DNA of 64,000 nt from Nonomuraea pusilla (GTDB taxonomy: Bacteria; Actinomycetota; Actinomycetes; Streptosporangiales; Streptosporangiaceae): positions 124,001 to 188,000 of the forward strand of contig NZ_FOBF01000013.1 of assembly GCF_900109355.1 (NCBI RefSeq), in the 5' to 3' direction. The notes beneath the pieces are model-generated. The model was not told where the DNA came from, searched no databases, and worked only from the letters and a program-made list of their open reading frames with translations. The position numbers and the translations under genes were made by a program. This document shows positions 25,903 to 34,702 of this stretch, piece after piece (position 1 is the first letter of the stretch; the number at the start of each line of letters is the position of its first letter).

Positions 25903-26949
25903 TCAGGCGGCCACGTCGGGACGGTCGAGCGCGAGACCGTTCAGCACACCCTGCAGGTAGCCGATAGCGTGCGCCCGGCCCCTGCTGCAGTAGGCCTCCG
26001 ACGAGGTGTCGCCCCAGGTGTCCAGGTCCCCGATCATCGCCGGTACGTGGTCGTCGATGAGGAACCCGTCGAACCCGGCGTCGTGGAGCCGGCGGATCAC
26101 CCGGGCCGGGTTGAGGTTCCCCTCCCCCAGGAAGCACTCGCTGAAGCGGGGCACGGTGCCGCGCACGTCCCGGAAGTGCACGTAGAAGATCGACGGCCCC
26201 AGCAGGTCGATCACCTCGTTGACGCTCTGCTCACCAGCCATCTCCGACACGGTGCCCAGGCAGAGGTTCAGCCCCCACGACGGGCTGCCGCCGGCCTGCC
26301 CGAGCGCCCTGCCGATGGCCGCCGGCGAGGTGAAGATCCGGGCCACGCCGCCCAGGGGCTCGTCCACCGGCGGGTCGTCGGGGTGCAGGGCCAGCCGCAC
26401 CCCGGCCTCCTCGGCGACGGGCAGCACCGCGTCCAGGAAGTACTGGTGGTTGGCCCACATCTGCTCCGCCGTGATCGGCTCCTCCACCGGCTGGTCGGGC
26501 GTCAGCCGGTACCCGGCCAGCGCGTTGCCCCGGTGCGCCTCGGCCAGGTCGAAGACGGTCACCTTCGCACCGCCGCGCCCCCTCGCCGCCATCTCGGTGC
26601 GCCAGACGTAGGTGGCGAGGAAGTTGTAGCCCAGCAGGTCGATCCCGACCGCGGCGAGATTGCGCACGGTCTTCTGGTAGTTCTCGATCTGCTCGTCCCG
26701 GCCGGGCAGGCCACGCTGGATCTTCCAGAAATGGGCGAGCGGGACGTTCTCGAGGCCGTCGATCGCCAGCCCGTCGGCGTCGCAGCGCTCCCGCAGCGCC
26801 CGCAGCTCGGAAAGGCTCCAGAACCCGTCGTCGCCGGGCAGCAGGTCGGGGGTGTGCAACTGCACGCCGGTCAGCCCGAGCTGATGCGCGAACGTCGCGA
26901 CACGGGAGTCGTAGGTGTCGATGTGGCCCAGGGAGAGGCGGATGGTCAT
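25903..26949 (-). CDS. uxuA: D-mannonate dehydratase
   Basis: The 348-residue TIM-barrel protein carries the UxuA signatures: GVQLHTPDLLPGDDGFW, IENYQKTVRNLAAVGIDLLGYNF, the metal-site strand RLALHPDDPP, FYVHFRDVRG and FLIDDHVP. It converts D-mannonate to 2-keto-3-deoxygluconate, the dehydration step of the isomerase route for glucuronate. It is somewhat shorter than the enterobacterial enzyme. AAAGGCAGG precedes the ATG. The GntR gene 37 bases upstream on the same strand probably regulates it. KDG kinase and aldolase are not in the window. Confidence 0.9.
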   Translation of the reverse strand: MTIRLSLGHIDTYDSRVATFAHQLGLTGVQLHTPDLLPGDDGFWSLSELRALRERCDADGLAIDGLENVPLAHFWKIQRGLPGRDEQIENYQKTVRNLAAVGIDLLGYNFLATYVWRTEMAARGRGGAKVTVFDLAEAHRGNALAGYRLTPDQPVEEPITAEQMWANHQYFLDAVLPVAEEAGVRLALHPDDPPVDEPLGGVARIFTSPAAIGRALGQAGGSPSWGLNLCLGTVSEMAGEQSVNEVIDLLGPSIFYVHFRDVRGTVPRFSECFLGEGNLNPARVIRRLHDAGFDGFLIDDHVPAMIGDLDTWGDTSSEAYCSRGRAHAIGYLQGVLNGLALDRPDVAA

Positions 26950-26986
26950 GCCTGCCTTTCATGCCGGTGCGTGGCCGTCGCGCGGC

Positions 26987-27724
26987 TCAGTCCGTGAAGT
27001 AGTCGGGGTACTGGGCACGCAGGGACGGGCCCAGGTCGAGAGCGCGCCTGGCGTGCCGGCTGATCAGCGAGCGGCCGGCCGGCAGATCACCCGCCTCCAG
27101 GGCGTCCACGATCTTCGTGTGCTCGTCGATCAGCTCCCGCATCGCGGCCGCGTCGGGCAGCGCGAGCCGCCGGAGCCGGTCGAGCTGCAGCTTCATCCGC
27201 TGCACCGCCTGCCACGCCCGCGGATAGCCGCTGAGCGTGAAGATCTCGCTGTGCAGCGCCTCGTCCGCCGCGAAGAAGGCGTCGTAGTTCTCCGTGCGAT
27301 AGCTGTGTTCCTGCCGGTCGAGCAGCTCGCGCAGCACGGCGACGTCCCGCACCGGCCTGGCGCACACCACCTCGAAGGCCGCGACCTCCAGGCTCTCGCG
27401 GACGAAGCGCGCCTCCTCCACGTCACGCCCGCTGATCAGACCGACCCGCGTGCCGACCTGCGGGACGACCCGCACCAGCCCGGCGTCCACGAGCCGGGCG
27501 ATGGCCTCGCGCACCGGCGTGCGGCTGACGTGCAGCCGCTCGGCGAGATCCGTCTCGGACAGGGACGCTCCTGGGACGAGCCGCAGATCGCGGATCGCGG
27601 AGACCAGCTCGTCGTAGACGCGATCGGAGGTCCGTGCCGGCGCGCGGTCTCGCACGACCGGCGACAGCCCAGGATCGCGCCCGGCGGGTGCGGGCTCGGG
27701 TACGAGCGCTCGGTGGGAAGTCAC
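26987..27724 (-). CDS. GntR/FadR-family transcriptional regulator
   Basis: The 245-residue protein has a GntR winged helix at about 35-95 (RVYDELVSAIRDLRLVPGASL, RLHVSRTPVREAIARLVDAGL). A helical FCD effector domain follows, with Asp/His residues typical of the metal site (ADEALHSEIF, HTKIVDAL). The GTG at 27724 has no ribosome-binding site and may be leaderless. The FCD class often binds uronates or aldonates. It sits between uxuA and the second sugar importer and probably controls both. Confidence 0.9.
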   Translation of the reverse strand: MTSHRALVPEPAPAGRDPGLSPVVRDRAPARTSDRVYDELVSAIRDLRLVPGASLSETDLAERLHVSRTPVREAIARLVDAGLVRVVPQVGTRVGLISGRDVEEARFVRESLEVAAFEVVCARPVRDVAVLRELLDRQEHSYRTENYDAFFAADEALHSEIFTLSGYPRAWQAVQRMKLQLDRLRRLALPDAAAMRELIDEHTKIVDALEAGDLPAGRSLISRHARRALDLGPSLRAQYPDYFTD

Positions 27725-27735
27725 GAAATTGATCG

Positions 27736-27762
27736 TTGCATGTCCGAAAGCTTGTATGCAAG
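27736..27762. promoter_or_regulatory. Probable GntR operator
   Basis: TTGCAT (27736-27741) and ATGCAA (27756-27761) form an inverted repeat. The right part is itself a partial dyad, CTTGTATGCAAG (27751-27762), similar to TTGTATACAA-type FadR-subfamily operators. It lies 12 bases before the regulator start and faces the divergent importer operon. Confidence 0.65.
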
Positions 27763-27909
27763 TATCCAGCCATTAACCTGATCGTCGCCCAGGGGAAACA
27801 CACGACGCCGGCACCCGGCCCCCGAAACCGCTCCCCGGACATGAGCCCCCCTCGGCAGGGCCCCCGGCGACACACCACCCGCCGCACCCGCAACCGTCGA
27901 GAGGACGTC

Positions 27910-29211
27910 ATGCTCAACCGAACCGCGCGGCTCACCGCGGCCGCACTCGCCGCCGCCACCGGCATCGCCCTGACCGGATGCTCCGGCAGCACCGCGACCA
28001 CAGGGACGCCCACCGCGGGCCCGGTGACCATCACCTTCTGGGGCTGGGCCGCCGGCTACGACAAGTCCGTCTCGCTGTGGAACCAGTCCCACCCCGGCAT
28101 CCAGGTGAAATACGAGGCCATCACCAACGGCGGCGCCGGCGGCTACGACAAGATGTTCACCGCCGCCAAGGCGGGCACCGCCCCCTGCCTCGCGCAGATC
28201 GGCTACGAGACCTTCTCCAGCTTCCTCGCCGCAGGACTCCTCCAGGACGTCACCGAGCACGTCCGGCCCCAGCGCGCCGAGTTCCCCGACTGGGTATGGG
28301 GCAACGTCGGCATCGAGGGCAAGGCCTTCGGCGTGCCCGTCGACACCGCCCCCATGGGCCTGTTCTACCGCTCCGACCTCTTCAAGACCAACAAGATCCC
28401 CGTCCCCAGGACCTGGGACGAGTTCAAGAAGGCCGCCGCCGCCGTCAAGGCCGCCGACCCCAAGTCCCGGATCATGAACCTGCCCACCGACCCCTACCTC
28501 TACGCCGGCTTCGCCTGGCAGGGCGACGCCCCCTGGTTCGGCGTCAACGGCGACGCCTGGACCGTCTCACTCGCCAGCCCCGCCAACAGCAAGGTCGCCG
28601 CCTACTGGCAGGAACTCTTCGACCAGGACCTCCTCACCTCCCACCCGGCCTTCGACGCCGCCCTCTACTCCGCCTGGAACAAGGGCGCCGTCTGGGCGGA
28701 GGTCGGCCCCGTCTGGTCCGCCTCCCTGATCCGCGACAACGCCGCCGGCTCCGCCGGCAAGTGGGCCGTCGCCCCCATGCCCCGATGGGACTCCACCGAC
28801 TCCGTCGGCAACTCCGGCGGATCGGCCACCGCCGTCATGAAAGGCTGCGCCCACCCCAAGGAGGCCGCCGAGTTCGCCCTGTGGATGTCCACCGACGACG
28901 CCTCCGTCTCCAACCTCATCAAGTCCGCGGCCATCCTGCCCGCCTCCACCTCCGGACTCCGCAACACGGCACTCGACGCGCCCCAGCCCTACTACGGCGG
29001 CCAGCCCATCTACCAGGTCTTCCGCACCGAAGCCGCCAAGGTGAACCCCAACTGGCGATGGGGCCCCGTCATGTCCACCACCGCCGCCGCACTCGGCGAC
29101 GGCCTCGGCAAGGTCCCCACCAAGAGCGCCACCATCCAGGACGCGCTGAACGGCGCCCAGAACGGGACGGTCTCCGCCCTGCAGGCCCAGGGCTTCTCCG
29201 TCGCCAAGTAA
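27910..29211 (+). CDS. Sugar ABC transporter binding lipoprotein (second system)
   Basis: ATG 27910 after GAGAGGA gives 433 residues with a lipobox (IALTGC) and a family-1 solute-binding domain (VTITFWGWAAGYDKSVSLWN, FGVPVDTAPMGLFYRSD, SVGNSGGSATAVMKG). It is first in an operon divergent from the GntR gene, with a long leader of about 140 bases after the operator. The GntR/uxuA context suggests a uronate-containing oligosaccharide ligand. Confidence 0.92.
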   Translation: MLNRTARLTAAALAAATGIALTGCSGSTATTGTPTAGPVTITFWGWAAGYDKSVSLWNQSHPGIQVKYEAITNGGAGGYDKMFTAAKAGTAPCLAQIGYETFSSFLAAGLLQDVTEHVRPQRAEFPDWVWGNVGIEGKAFGVPVDTAPMGLFYRSDLFKTNKIPVPRTWDEFKKAAAAVKAADPKSRIMNLPTDPYLYAGFAWQGDAPWFGVNGDAWTVSLASPANSKVAAYWQELFDQDLLTSHPAFDAALYSAWNKGAVWAEVGPVWSASLIRDNAAGSAGKWAVAPMPRWDSTDSVGNSGGSATAVMKGCAHPKEAAEFALWMSTDDASVSNLIKSAAILPASTSGLRNTALDAPQPYYGGQPIYQVFRTEAAKVNPNWRWGPVMSTTAAALGDGLGKVPTKSATIQDALNGAQNGTVSALQAQGFSVAK

Positions 29212-29237
29212 CCGGCTCCCCCACCGCTGAGGTCCCC

Positions 29238-30143
29238 GTGTCCCCCCTGACCCACCGCCGGCCCCGCCTGCGCGAACTCCGGCGAGCGGCACCGTTCGTG
29301 CTGCCGTTCCTCCTGCTCTTCCTCGTCGTCTACCTGGCGCCGGCCGCCTACTCCGTCATCCAGAGCTTCTTCGCCGTCAAACGCTCCGGCCTCGGCCTCG
29401 GCGGCGCCGAAACCGTCTTCACCGGACTCGGCAACTACGCCCGGGTGTTCCAGGACGCCGACTTCATCGCCTCCCTCGGCCGCGTCGGCTTCATCGGCCT
29501 CATCCAGGTACCCGTGATGCTCGGCATCGCCCTCGTCCTCGCCCTGCTCATCGACTCCAGAACCTCGCGCGGCCGCACGTTCTTCAGAATCGCCTACTTC
29601 GTCCCCTACGGCCTGCCCGGCGTGATCGCGGCCCTCGTGTGGTCCTTCCTGTACGCGCCCACCCTGAGCCCCATCACCCGGCTCCTCGCCTCCATCGGCC
29701 TCGACGTCAGCTTCGTCACCGACGGCGCGCTGCCGTTCTCCATCGCCAACATCCTGACCTGGGCCTGGACCGGCTACAACACCATCCTGATCTACGCCGC
29801 CCTGCAGGCCATCCCCGAGGAGACGATGGAGGCCGCCGCCCTCGACGGCTGCTCCGGCTGGAAGGCCGCACTGCTCATCAAAGTCCCGCTGGTGCGGCCG
29901 GCCCTGCTGCTCACCCTCGTCTTCTCCATCATCGGCACGTCCCAGCTCTACAACGAGCCGGTCACCATGAAATCCGTCGCGCCGAACCTCCCCTCCACCT
30001 ACACACCGATCATGGCCGCCGTCCGCTCCCTCTCGGCCAACGACTTCAACTACGCCGCCGCCCAGTCCGTCGTGCTCGGCGCCCTGATCTGTGTGCTGTC
30101 CGTCCTCGTCTTCCGCGCATCGGCCAGGAGCGCCACCCGATGA
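29238..30143 (+). CDS. Sugar ABC transporter permease (second system, MalF type)
   Basis: A GTG start at 29238 gives 301 residues with six hydrophobic segments and the EAA loop MEAAALDGCSGWKAALLIKV. It is separated from the binding-protein gene by 26 bases and overlaps the next permease by ATGA. Confidence 0.92.
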   Translation: MSPLTHRRPRLRELRRAAPFVLPFLLLFLVVYLAPAAYSVIQSFFAVKRSGLGLGGAETVFTGLGNYARVFQDADFIASLGRVGFIGLIQVPVMLGIALVLALLIDSRTSRGRTFFRIAYFVPYGLPGVIAALVWSFLYAPTLSPITRLLASIGLDVSFVTDGALPFSIANILTWAWTGYNTILIYAALQAIPEETMEAAALDGCSGWKAALLIKVPLVRPALLLTLVFSIIGTSQLYNEPVTMKSVAPNLPSTYTPIMAAVRSLSANDFNYAAAQSVVLGALICVLSVLVFRASARSATR

Positions 30144-31063
30144 CCGCCGCACTGCGAACCCCCGCACCCACCCGGACCCCCACGCAGACGCCCGGCCACC
30201 GCCGGCGACCCCGGCCGCACCCCCTCACGACCGCGAGCGCCGCGTCGCGCCTCCTCGTGCTGGCCGTCATGAGCCTGTTCGCCGTCTACTTCCTGCTGCC
30301 CGTGTGGTGGCTCGTCGTCTCCGCCACCAAAGGCAGCGGAGAGATCTTCTCGGGCAACGGCTTCTGGTTCGGCGACGGCCTCGCCCTCGTCGAGAACGTC
30401 CAGACCCTGTTCCGCGCCCAGGGCGGCATCTACTCGCGCTGGCTGCTCAACTCACTGCTCTACGCCGTGGGCGGCGCCGTCGTCTCCACGATCCTGGCCT
30501 CCATGTGCGGGTACGCCCTCGCCAAGCTCCCCTTCCCCGGACGGGAAGCCGTCTTCGGCACCGTGCTGGCCGCCGTGCTCCTGCCCGCCCCCGTGCTGGC
30601 CATCCCGCTCTACCTGGTCTTCAGCTTCACCGGAACCATCAACACGTTCTGGGCCGTCTTCATCCCGAGCATCGTCAGCCCCTTCGGCGTGTACCTCAGC
30701 CGGATCTACGCCGCCTCGTCCATACCGGACGCCCTCATCGAGGCCGGCCGCATGGACGGCGCCGGCGAACTGCGCATCTTCACCATGGGCGCCCGGCTCA
30801 TGGCGCCCGCCATGGTCACCGTCTTCCTGTTCCAGTTCGTCGCGATCTGGACGAACTTCCTGCTGCCCTCCCTCATGCTCGCCGACACCTCGCTCCAGCC
30901 CGTCACCGTCGGCCTCGTCGGCTGGCGCGAACTGCAGGGCTACCCCATCGGATACAGCACCGTCGTCACCGGCGCGCTCATCTCGGTCGTGCCGGTCGTG
31001 GCCATGTTCCTGTCGCTGCAGTCCTTCTGGAGCAAAGGTCTCGCGACCGGAGCCGTCAAGTAG
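30140..31063 (+). CDS. Sugar ABC transporter permease (second system, MalG type)
   Basis: The 307-residue protein has a Pro/Arg/Thr-rich N-terminal extension of about 35 residues before the first membrane helix. Six hydrophobic segments follow, with a coupling loop IEAGRMDGAGELRIFTMG (EAG rather than EAA). Like the first importer, this operon lacks its own ATPase. Confidence 0.92.
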   Translation: MTAALRTPAPTRTPTQTPGHRRRPRPHPLTTASAASRLLVLAVMSLFAVYFLLPVWWLVVSATKGSGEIFSGNGFWFGDGLALVENVQTLFRAQGGIYSRWLLNSLLYAVGGAVVSTILASMCGYALAKLPFPGREAVFGTVLAAVLLPAPVLAIPLYLVFSFTGTINTFWAVFIPSIVSPFGVYLSRIYAASSIPDALIEAGRMDGAGELRIFTMGARLMAPAMVTVFLFQFVAIWTNFLLPSLMLADTSLQPVTVGLVGWRELQGYPIGYSTVVTGALISVVPVVAMFLSLQSFWSKGLATGAVK

Positions 31064-31094
31064 CTGACCCCCCCACCAGCGAAAGGCCGATTCA

Positions 31095-34000
31095 ATGACC
31101 CCCCTCACGCGGCCCCTGGCCGCCCTGTGCGCCGCGGCGCTCCTCCTGACGGCGCCCGCGCTCCCCGCCGGAGCAGCGGAACCCGCGCCCACCAACCTCC
31201 TCGCCGCCGACATGGACACCGGCTTCGACGGCGGCACCAGCTCGCTGACCCTGTCCAACCCCTCGTCAGGAGGCACCCAGAAGATCGTCGACCTGGGCGG
31301 CGACAACGCCCTCGAACTCCGCGACGCCTCCCTCGGCGCCAACCTCTCCAGCTACTTCTACCGGCGATGGTCCACCGGCACGCTGAAGGACCGCATCAAC
31401 GCCGTCTACCGCGAGCCCGTCGGCAGCCCGGCCCAGCAGTTCATCCTGCGGTACGACCTCAGACGCAGCGCCGCCAGCGACAAACCCGTCGCCAAGGACA
31501 TCTACGCGCAGATCCAGTTCGGCAACTTCGACGACAAACTCGTGCCCCGCTTCCCCGTCCCGGCCGTCAGCGTCACCACCACCAGCGCCTACACCGGCAC
31601 CTCCGGCTCCCTGTCACCCGTCGACGAGACCGACATCCCGCAGTACCGCTTCACCATCGTGCCCAACGGCGGCCAGCGGCTGATCTCGACCGTCGAACTC
31701 GGCTTCTCCGTACGCGTCGACACCGGCGGCACCGACGAAGCCATCACCATCGACAACCTCGGCGTCTACGAGGCGGGCAGCGTCTCCGACTCCTCGCCCC
31801 CCACCGCGCCCACCGCGCTCACCCGCGGCGCCGTCTCCTCCAGCGGCGTGTCCCTCAGCTGGACCGCCTCCACCGACGACGTCGGCGTCACCGGCTACGA
31901 CGTCTACCGCGACGGCTACCAGGCCGCCTCCGTCAGCGGGGGCGTCACCACCGCCGTCGTCGGCGGCCTCATGCCCGCCACGAGCTACGAGTTCACCGTC
32001 CGGGCCAAGGACGCCAGCGGCAACGTCAGCGCGCCCAGCGCCCCGCTCACCGTCTCGACCGGCCCGTACGTGCCCGAAGCACCCGCCCCCTTCCCCGGCA
32101 CCCCCGAAACCCGGTCCGCCTGGCTGTGGAACAAGACCAAGGCCATGAAGGAGGAGAGCGGCCCCGTCAACGTGGCCCAGTACACCGCGCAGCTCGCCGA
32201 CCACGAGAACGTCACGGCGAACCTCGCCAAGCTCGACACGCTCTTCCAGAGCTACGACTACGAGCAGTACAAGACCATGGCCAAGATGTACGCCTACCTC
32301 ATAGTCGGCGACCAGTTCAGCGACACCATGCGCGCGCACGCGCGCGGCTACTTCGCCTCCTACGCCTACCAGAAGCTCAACCAGACCGAGAACCTCCGGA
32401 TGAGCAACTACGCCACCGGCTACCTCGTCGGCCAGTACTTCCCCGACCTCGCCGACCTCAACGGCAACTCCGGCGAGAAGCTGAAGAGCATCAACAAGGC
32501 CAACATCCTCGACATGGTGAACGCCGGCGTGCGGCGCGGCTGGGCCGAGTACCAGAGCCCCGAGTACACCTTCATGACGTACTTCTGCCTCAACGCCCTC
32601 TACCAGTGGGCCGACGACCCCGACCTGCGCCAGCGAGTGAAGATGGCGATGGACGTCATGTGGTTCGAATGGGCCAACGACTGGATCGACGGCTACATGA
32701 TCTCGTCGGAGAGCCGGGCCAAGGGCGACCTGGCCGCGGTCAACGACCCGACCTGGCGGCCCGCCGACCACTCCACGCTCGCCTGGACGTACTTCGGCGG
32801 CCACCGTACCCAGCAGGGAGTCGGCGAATCCGACAACCCGGCCCCGGCGGCGTACCGCCCGAACCTCGAATACGCCGGCCTCGCCGCCTGGAAGGGGATG
32901 ACGTACGAGCCGCCCCAGCTCGCCGTCAGCATCGGCCGGCGCACCGACAAGTCGTACACCTCCCGCAAGGCGAACCTGCAGAACTCCGGCGGGCACGCCA
33001 TGGACATCTACCGCACCACCTACGTACGACCCACCTGGGGCCTCGGCACCGAGATCCAGTACCGGCGCGCCGACAACTGGCTGGAGGACCTGCCCGTCGT
33101 CCTCCGCTGGCACGCCGACGCCGCCGACCCGCTCTTCCGGCTGTCCGTCGACCAGGGCAACGCCCCGATCGGCGCCTACGACCAGCCCGCCGACCACCGC
33201 GTGATGCAGCACGGCCCCACCGCCGTCGGCGTCTACAGGTCGTCGGGCGACCAGAACCACAACTTCGTCAACGCGCTGTTCCCCACCTCCGGGTCCATCC
33301 GCGAGCGGCGCGACACCGGCGGGTGGACGGTCGCCGACACCGGGACGATGTACTTCGCCTACAAGCTGGTGAAACCGGCCAAGTGGTACCACCAGACGCC
33401 GAACGACCCCGCCAACAAGGTGAAGACCACGGCCCAGACCCACCCGACCGCCGGCCTCAGCTACAGCTACGACATCCTGCGCAGCCAGGCCGACAGGAAC
33501 GGCTGGGTGCTGGAGACCGCCGACGCCTCCGCCTACCCCGACCTCGACGCGTTCGCGAGCGCCCTGACCCGTGACACCCGCCTCGACGCCGGCCACATCG
33601 ACGACCCCAACCCCCGGCTCACCTACCACAGCCTCAGCGGCGACGACCTCGACATCACCTTCGACGCCGCGTCGCAGGCCCCCGGCGCCACCCACCTCGT
33701 GAACGGCAAGGCGATCGACTACGACTCCTTCCCGCTGTTCGACACCCCCTGGCTGCGGCAGGACAAGCTGGGATCCACCTTCACCGCCTCGGCCGGCGGC
33801 TCCTCCGTCGTCTACGACTTCGACCACTGGACGGTGACCTCCCCCGACGACGGAGCCAAGACCGTCCCCGCCGCCGCCACGCTCAGCTCCGACAACGGGT
33901 GGGACACCGGCCTGCTCGACGGCGACCACACCGTCTCCATGGACCTCTGGTGGGGCGAGAACGCCACCCAGTTCCGCCTCTACGAGAACGGCACGCTGGT

Positions 34001-34436
34001 CGACGCCACACCCCTGACGGCGGACTCCCCCAAGGCGCAGCACGCCGCGGTGAAGATCTCCGGACGGCGCGACGGCACGTACGTCTACACCGGCGAACTG
34101 ATCAACTCCAAGGGCATCCGCACCGTCGACCCGCTCCAGGTCACGGTGCGGGACGCCAGTCCCGGCACACCGCAGCTCAGCGCCGACAACAAGGACCACG
34201 ACGGCGCCTTCACCGTCCGCGCCGACCTCTGGTGGGGCACCAACGCCACGCGTTACCGCTTCTTCGAGAACGGCGCCCAGGTGAGCCAGGGCGACCTGAC
34301 GGCCGCGACGCCGAAGGCCCAGCAGGCGTCTCTCGCCGTCACCGGCAGACCGGCGGGGACGTACGAGTACGTCGCGGAGTTCACGAACGACCTCGGCTCC
34401 ACCAGGAGCGCCCCGCTGAAGGTAGTCGTCGGATGA
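31095..34436 (+). CDS. Large secreted lyase-like protein with Fn3 and C-terminal Ig-like repeats
   Basis: The 1113-residue protein has a Sec signal (AALLLTAPALPAGAAE). A beta-sandwich (about 30-235) is followed by a fibronectin-III domain (about 235-325) and a helical toroid-like region (about 345-600: FASYAYQKLNQTENLRMSNY, YQSPEYTFMTYFCLNALYQW). A long beta-rich region follows, then two tandem C-terminal repeats of about 90 residues sharing DLWWG.NAT..R.YENG and PKAQ motifs (about 935-1112). The toroid plus sandwich architecture is that of polysaccharide lyases, but no catalytic set can be pinned. It ends the second importer operon, so it likely generates that importer's substrate outside the cell. 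Confidence 0.65.
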   Translation: MTPLTRPLAALCAAALLLTAPALPAGAAEPAPTNLLAADMDTGFDGGTSSLTLSNPSSGGTQKIVDLGGDNALELRDASLGANLSSYFYRRWSTGTLKDRINAVYREPVGSPAQQFILRYDLRRSAASDKPVAKDIYAQIQFGNFDDKLVPRFPVPAVSVTTTSAYTGTSGSLSPVDETDIPQYRFTIVPNGGQRLISTVELGFSVRVDTGGTDEAITIDNLGVYEAGSVSDSSPPTAPTALTRGAVSSSGVSLSWTASTDDVGVTGYDVYRDGYQAASVSGGVTTAVVGGLMPATSYEFTVRAKDASGNVSAPSAPLTVSTGPYVPEAPAPFPGTPETRSAWLWNKTKAMKEESGPVNVAQYTAQLADHENVTANLAKLDTLFQSYDYEQYKTMAKMYAYLIVGDQFSDTMRAHARGYFASYAYQKLNQTENLRMSNYATGYLVGQYFPDLADLNGNSGEKLKSINKANILDMVNAGVRRGWAEYQSPEYTFMTYFCLNALYQWADDPDLRQRVKMAMDVMWFEWANDWIDGYMISSESRAKGDLAAVNDPTWRPADHSTLAWTYFGGHRTQQGVGESDNPAPAAYRPNLEYAGLAAWKGMTYEPPQLAVSIGRRTDKSYTSRKANLQNSGGHAMDIYRTTYVRPTWGLGTEIQYRRADNWLEDLPVVLRWHADAADPLFRLSVDQGNAPIGAYDQPADHRVMQHGPTAVGVYRSSGDQNHNFVNALFPTSGSIRERRDTGGWTVADTGTMYFAYKLVKPAKWYHQTPNDPANKVKTTAQTHPTAGLSYSYDILRSQADRNGWVLETADASAYPDLDAFASALTRDTRLDAGHIDDPNPRLTYHSLSGDDLDITFDAASQAPGATHLVNGKAIDYDSFPLFDTPWLRQDKLGSTFTASAGGSSVVYDFDHWTVTSPDDGAKTVPAAATLSSDNGWDTGLLDGDHTVSMDLWWGENATQFRLYENGTLVDATPLTADSPKAQHAAVKISGRRDGTYVYTGELINSKGIRTVDPLQVTVRDASPGTPQLSADNKDHDGAFTVRADLWWGTNATRYRFFENGAQVSQGDLTAATPKAQQASLAVTGRPAGTYEYVAEFTNDLGSTRSAPLKVVVG

Positions 34437-34441
34437 CAGCA

Positions 34442-34518
34442 GCCGGCTCTCAGACTGGCCGGACGGGCGAAGCTCGTGCCTTTGTGAGAGCCGGCCCGCT
34501 GTTGCGCCGGCCCGGCGC
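34442..34518 (+). terminator. Two hairpins ending the second importer operon
   Basis: GCCGGCTCTCA (34442-34452) pairs with TGAGAGCCGGC (34484-34494) around a long loop. GCGCCGG (34504-34510) pairs with CCGGCGC (34512-34518) and is followed by CTTTACATT. Confidence 0.65.
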
Positions 34519-34702
34519 CTTTACATTGTAGATTTCTTCAACGGGAGACCAGGGCGGGCGGCAGGCACCGGGCTCAGGCGCAGTTCGTTCGTGAGCGTCG
34601 TCCCTGAAAACGATCTTCGTCGAGCACTACCCTCCTGGGTTGAGCCGGAGATCCTCCCCACGCCAGAGGCGGCAGCCGTCCACGACCGGCACCGTAAATA
34701 GC

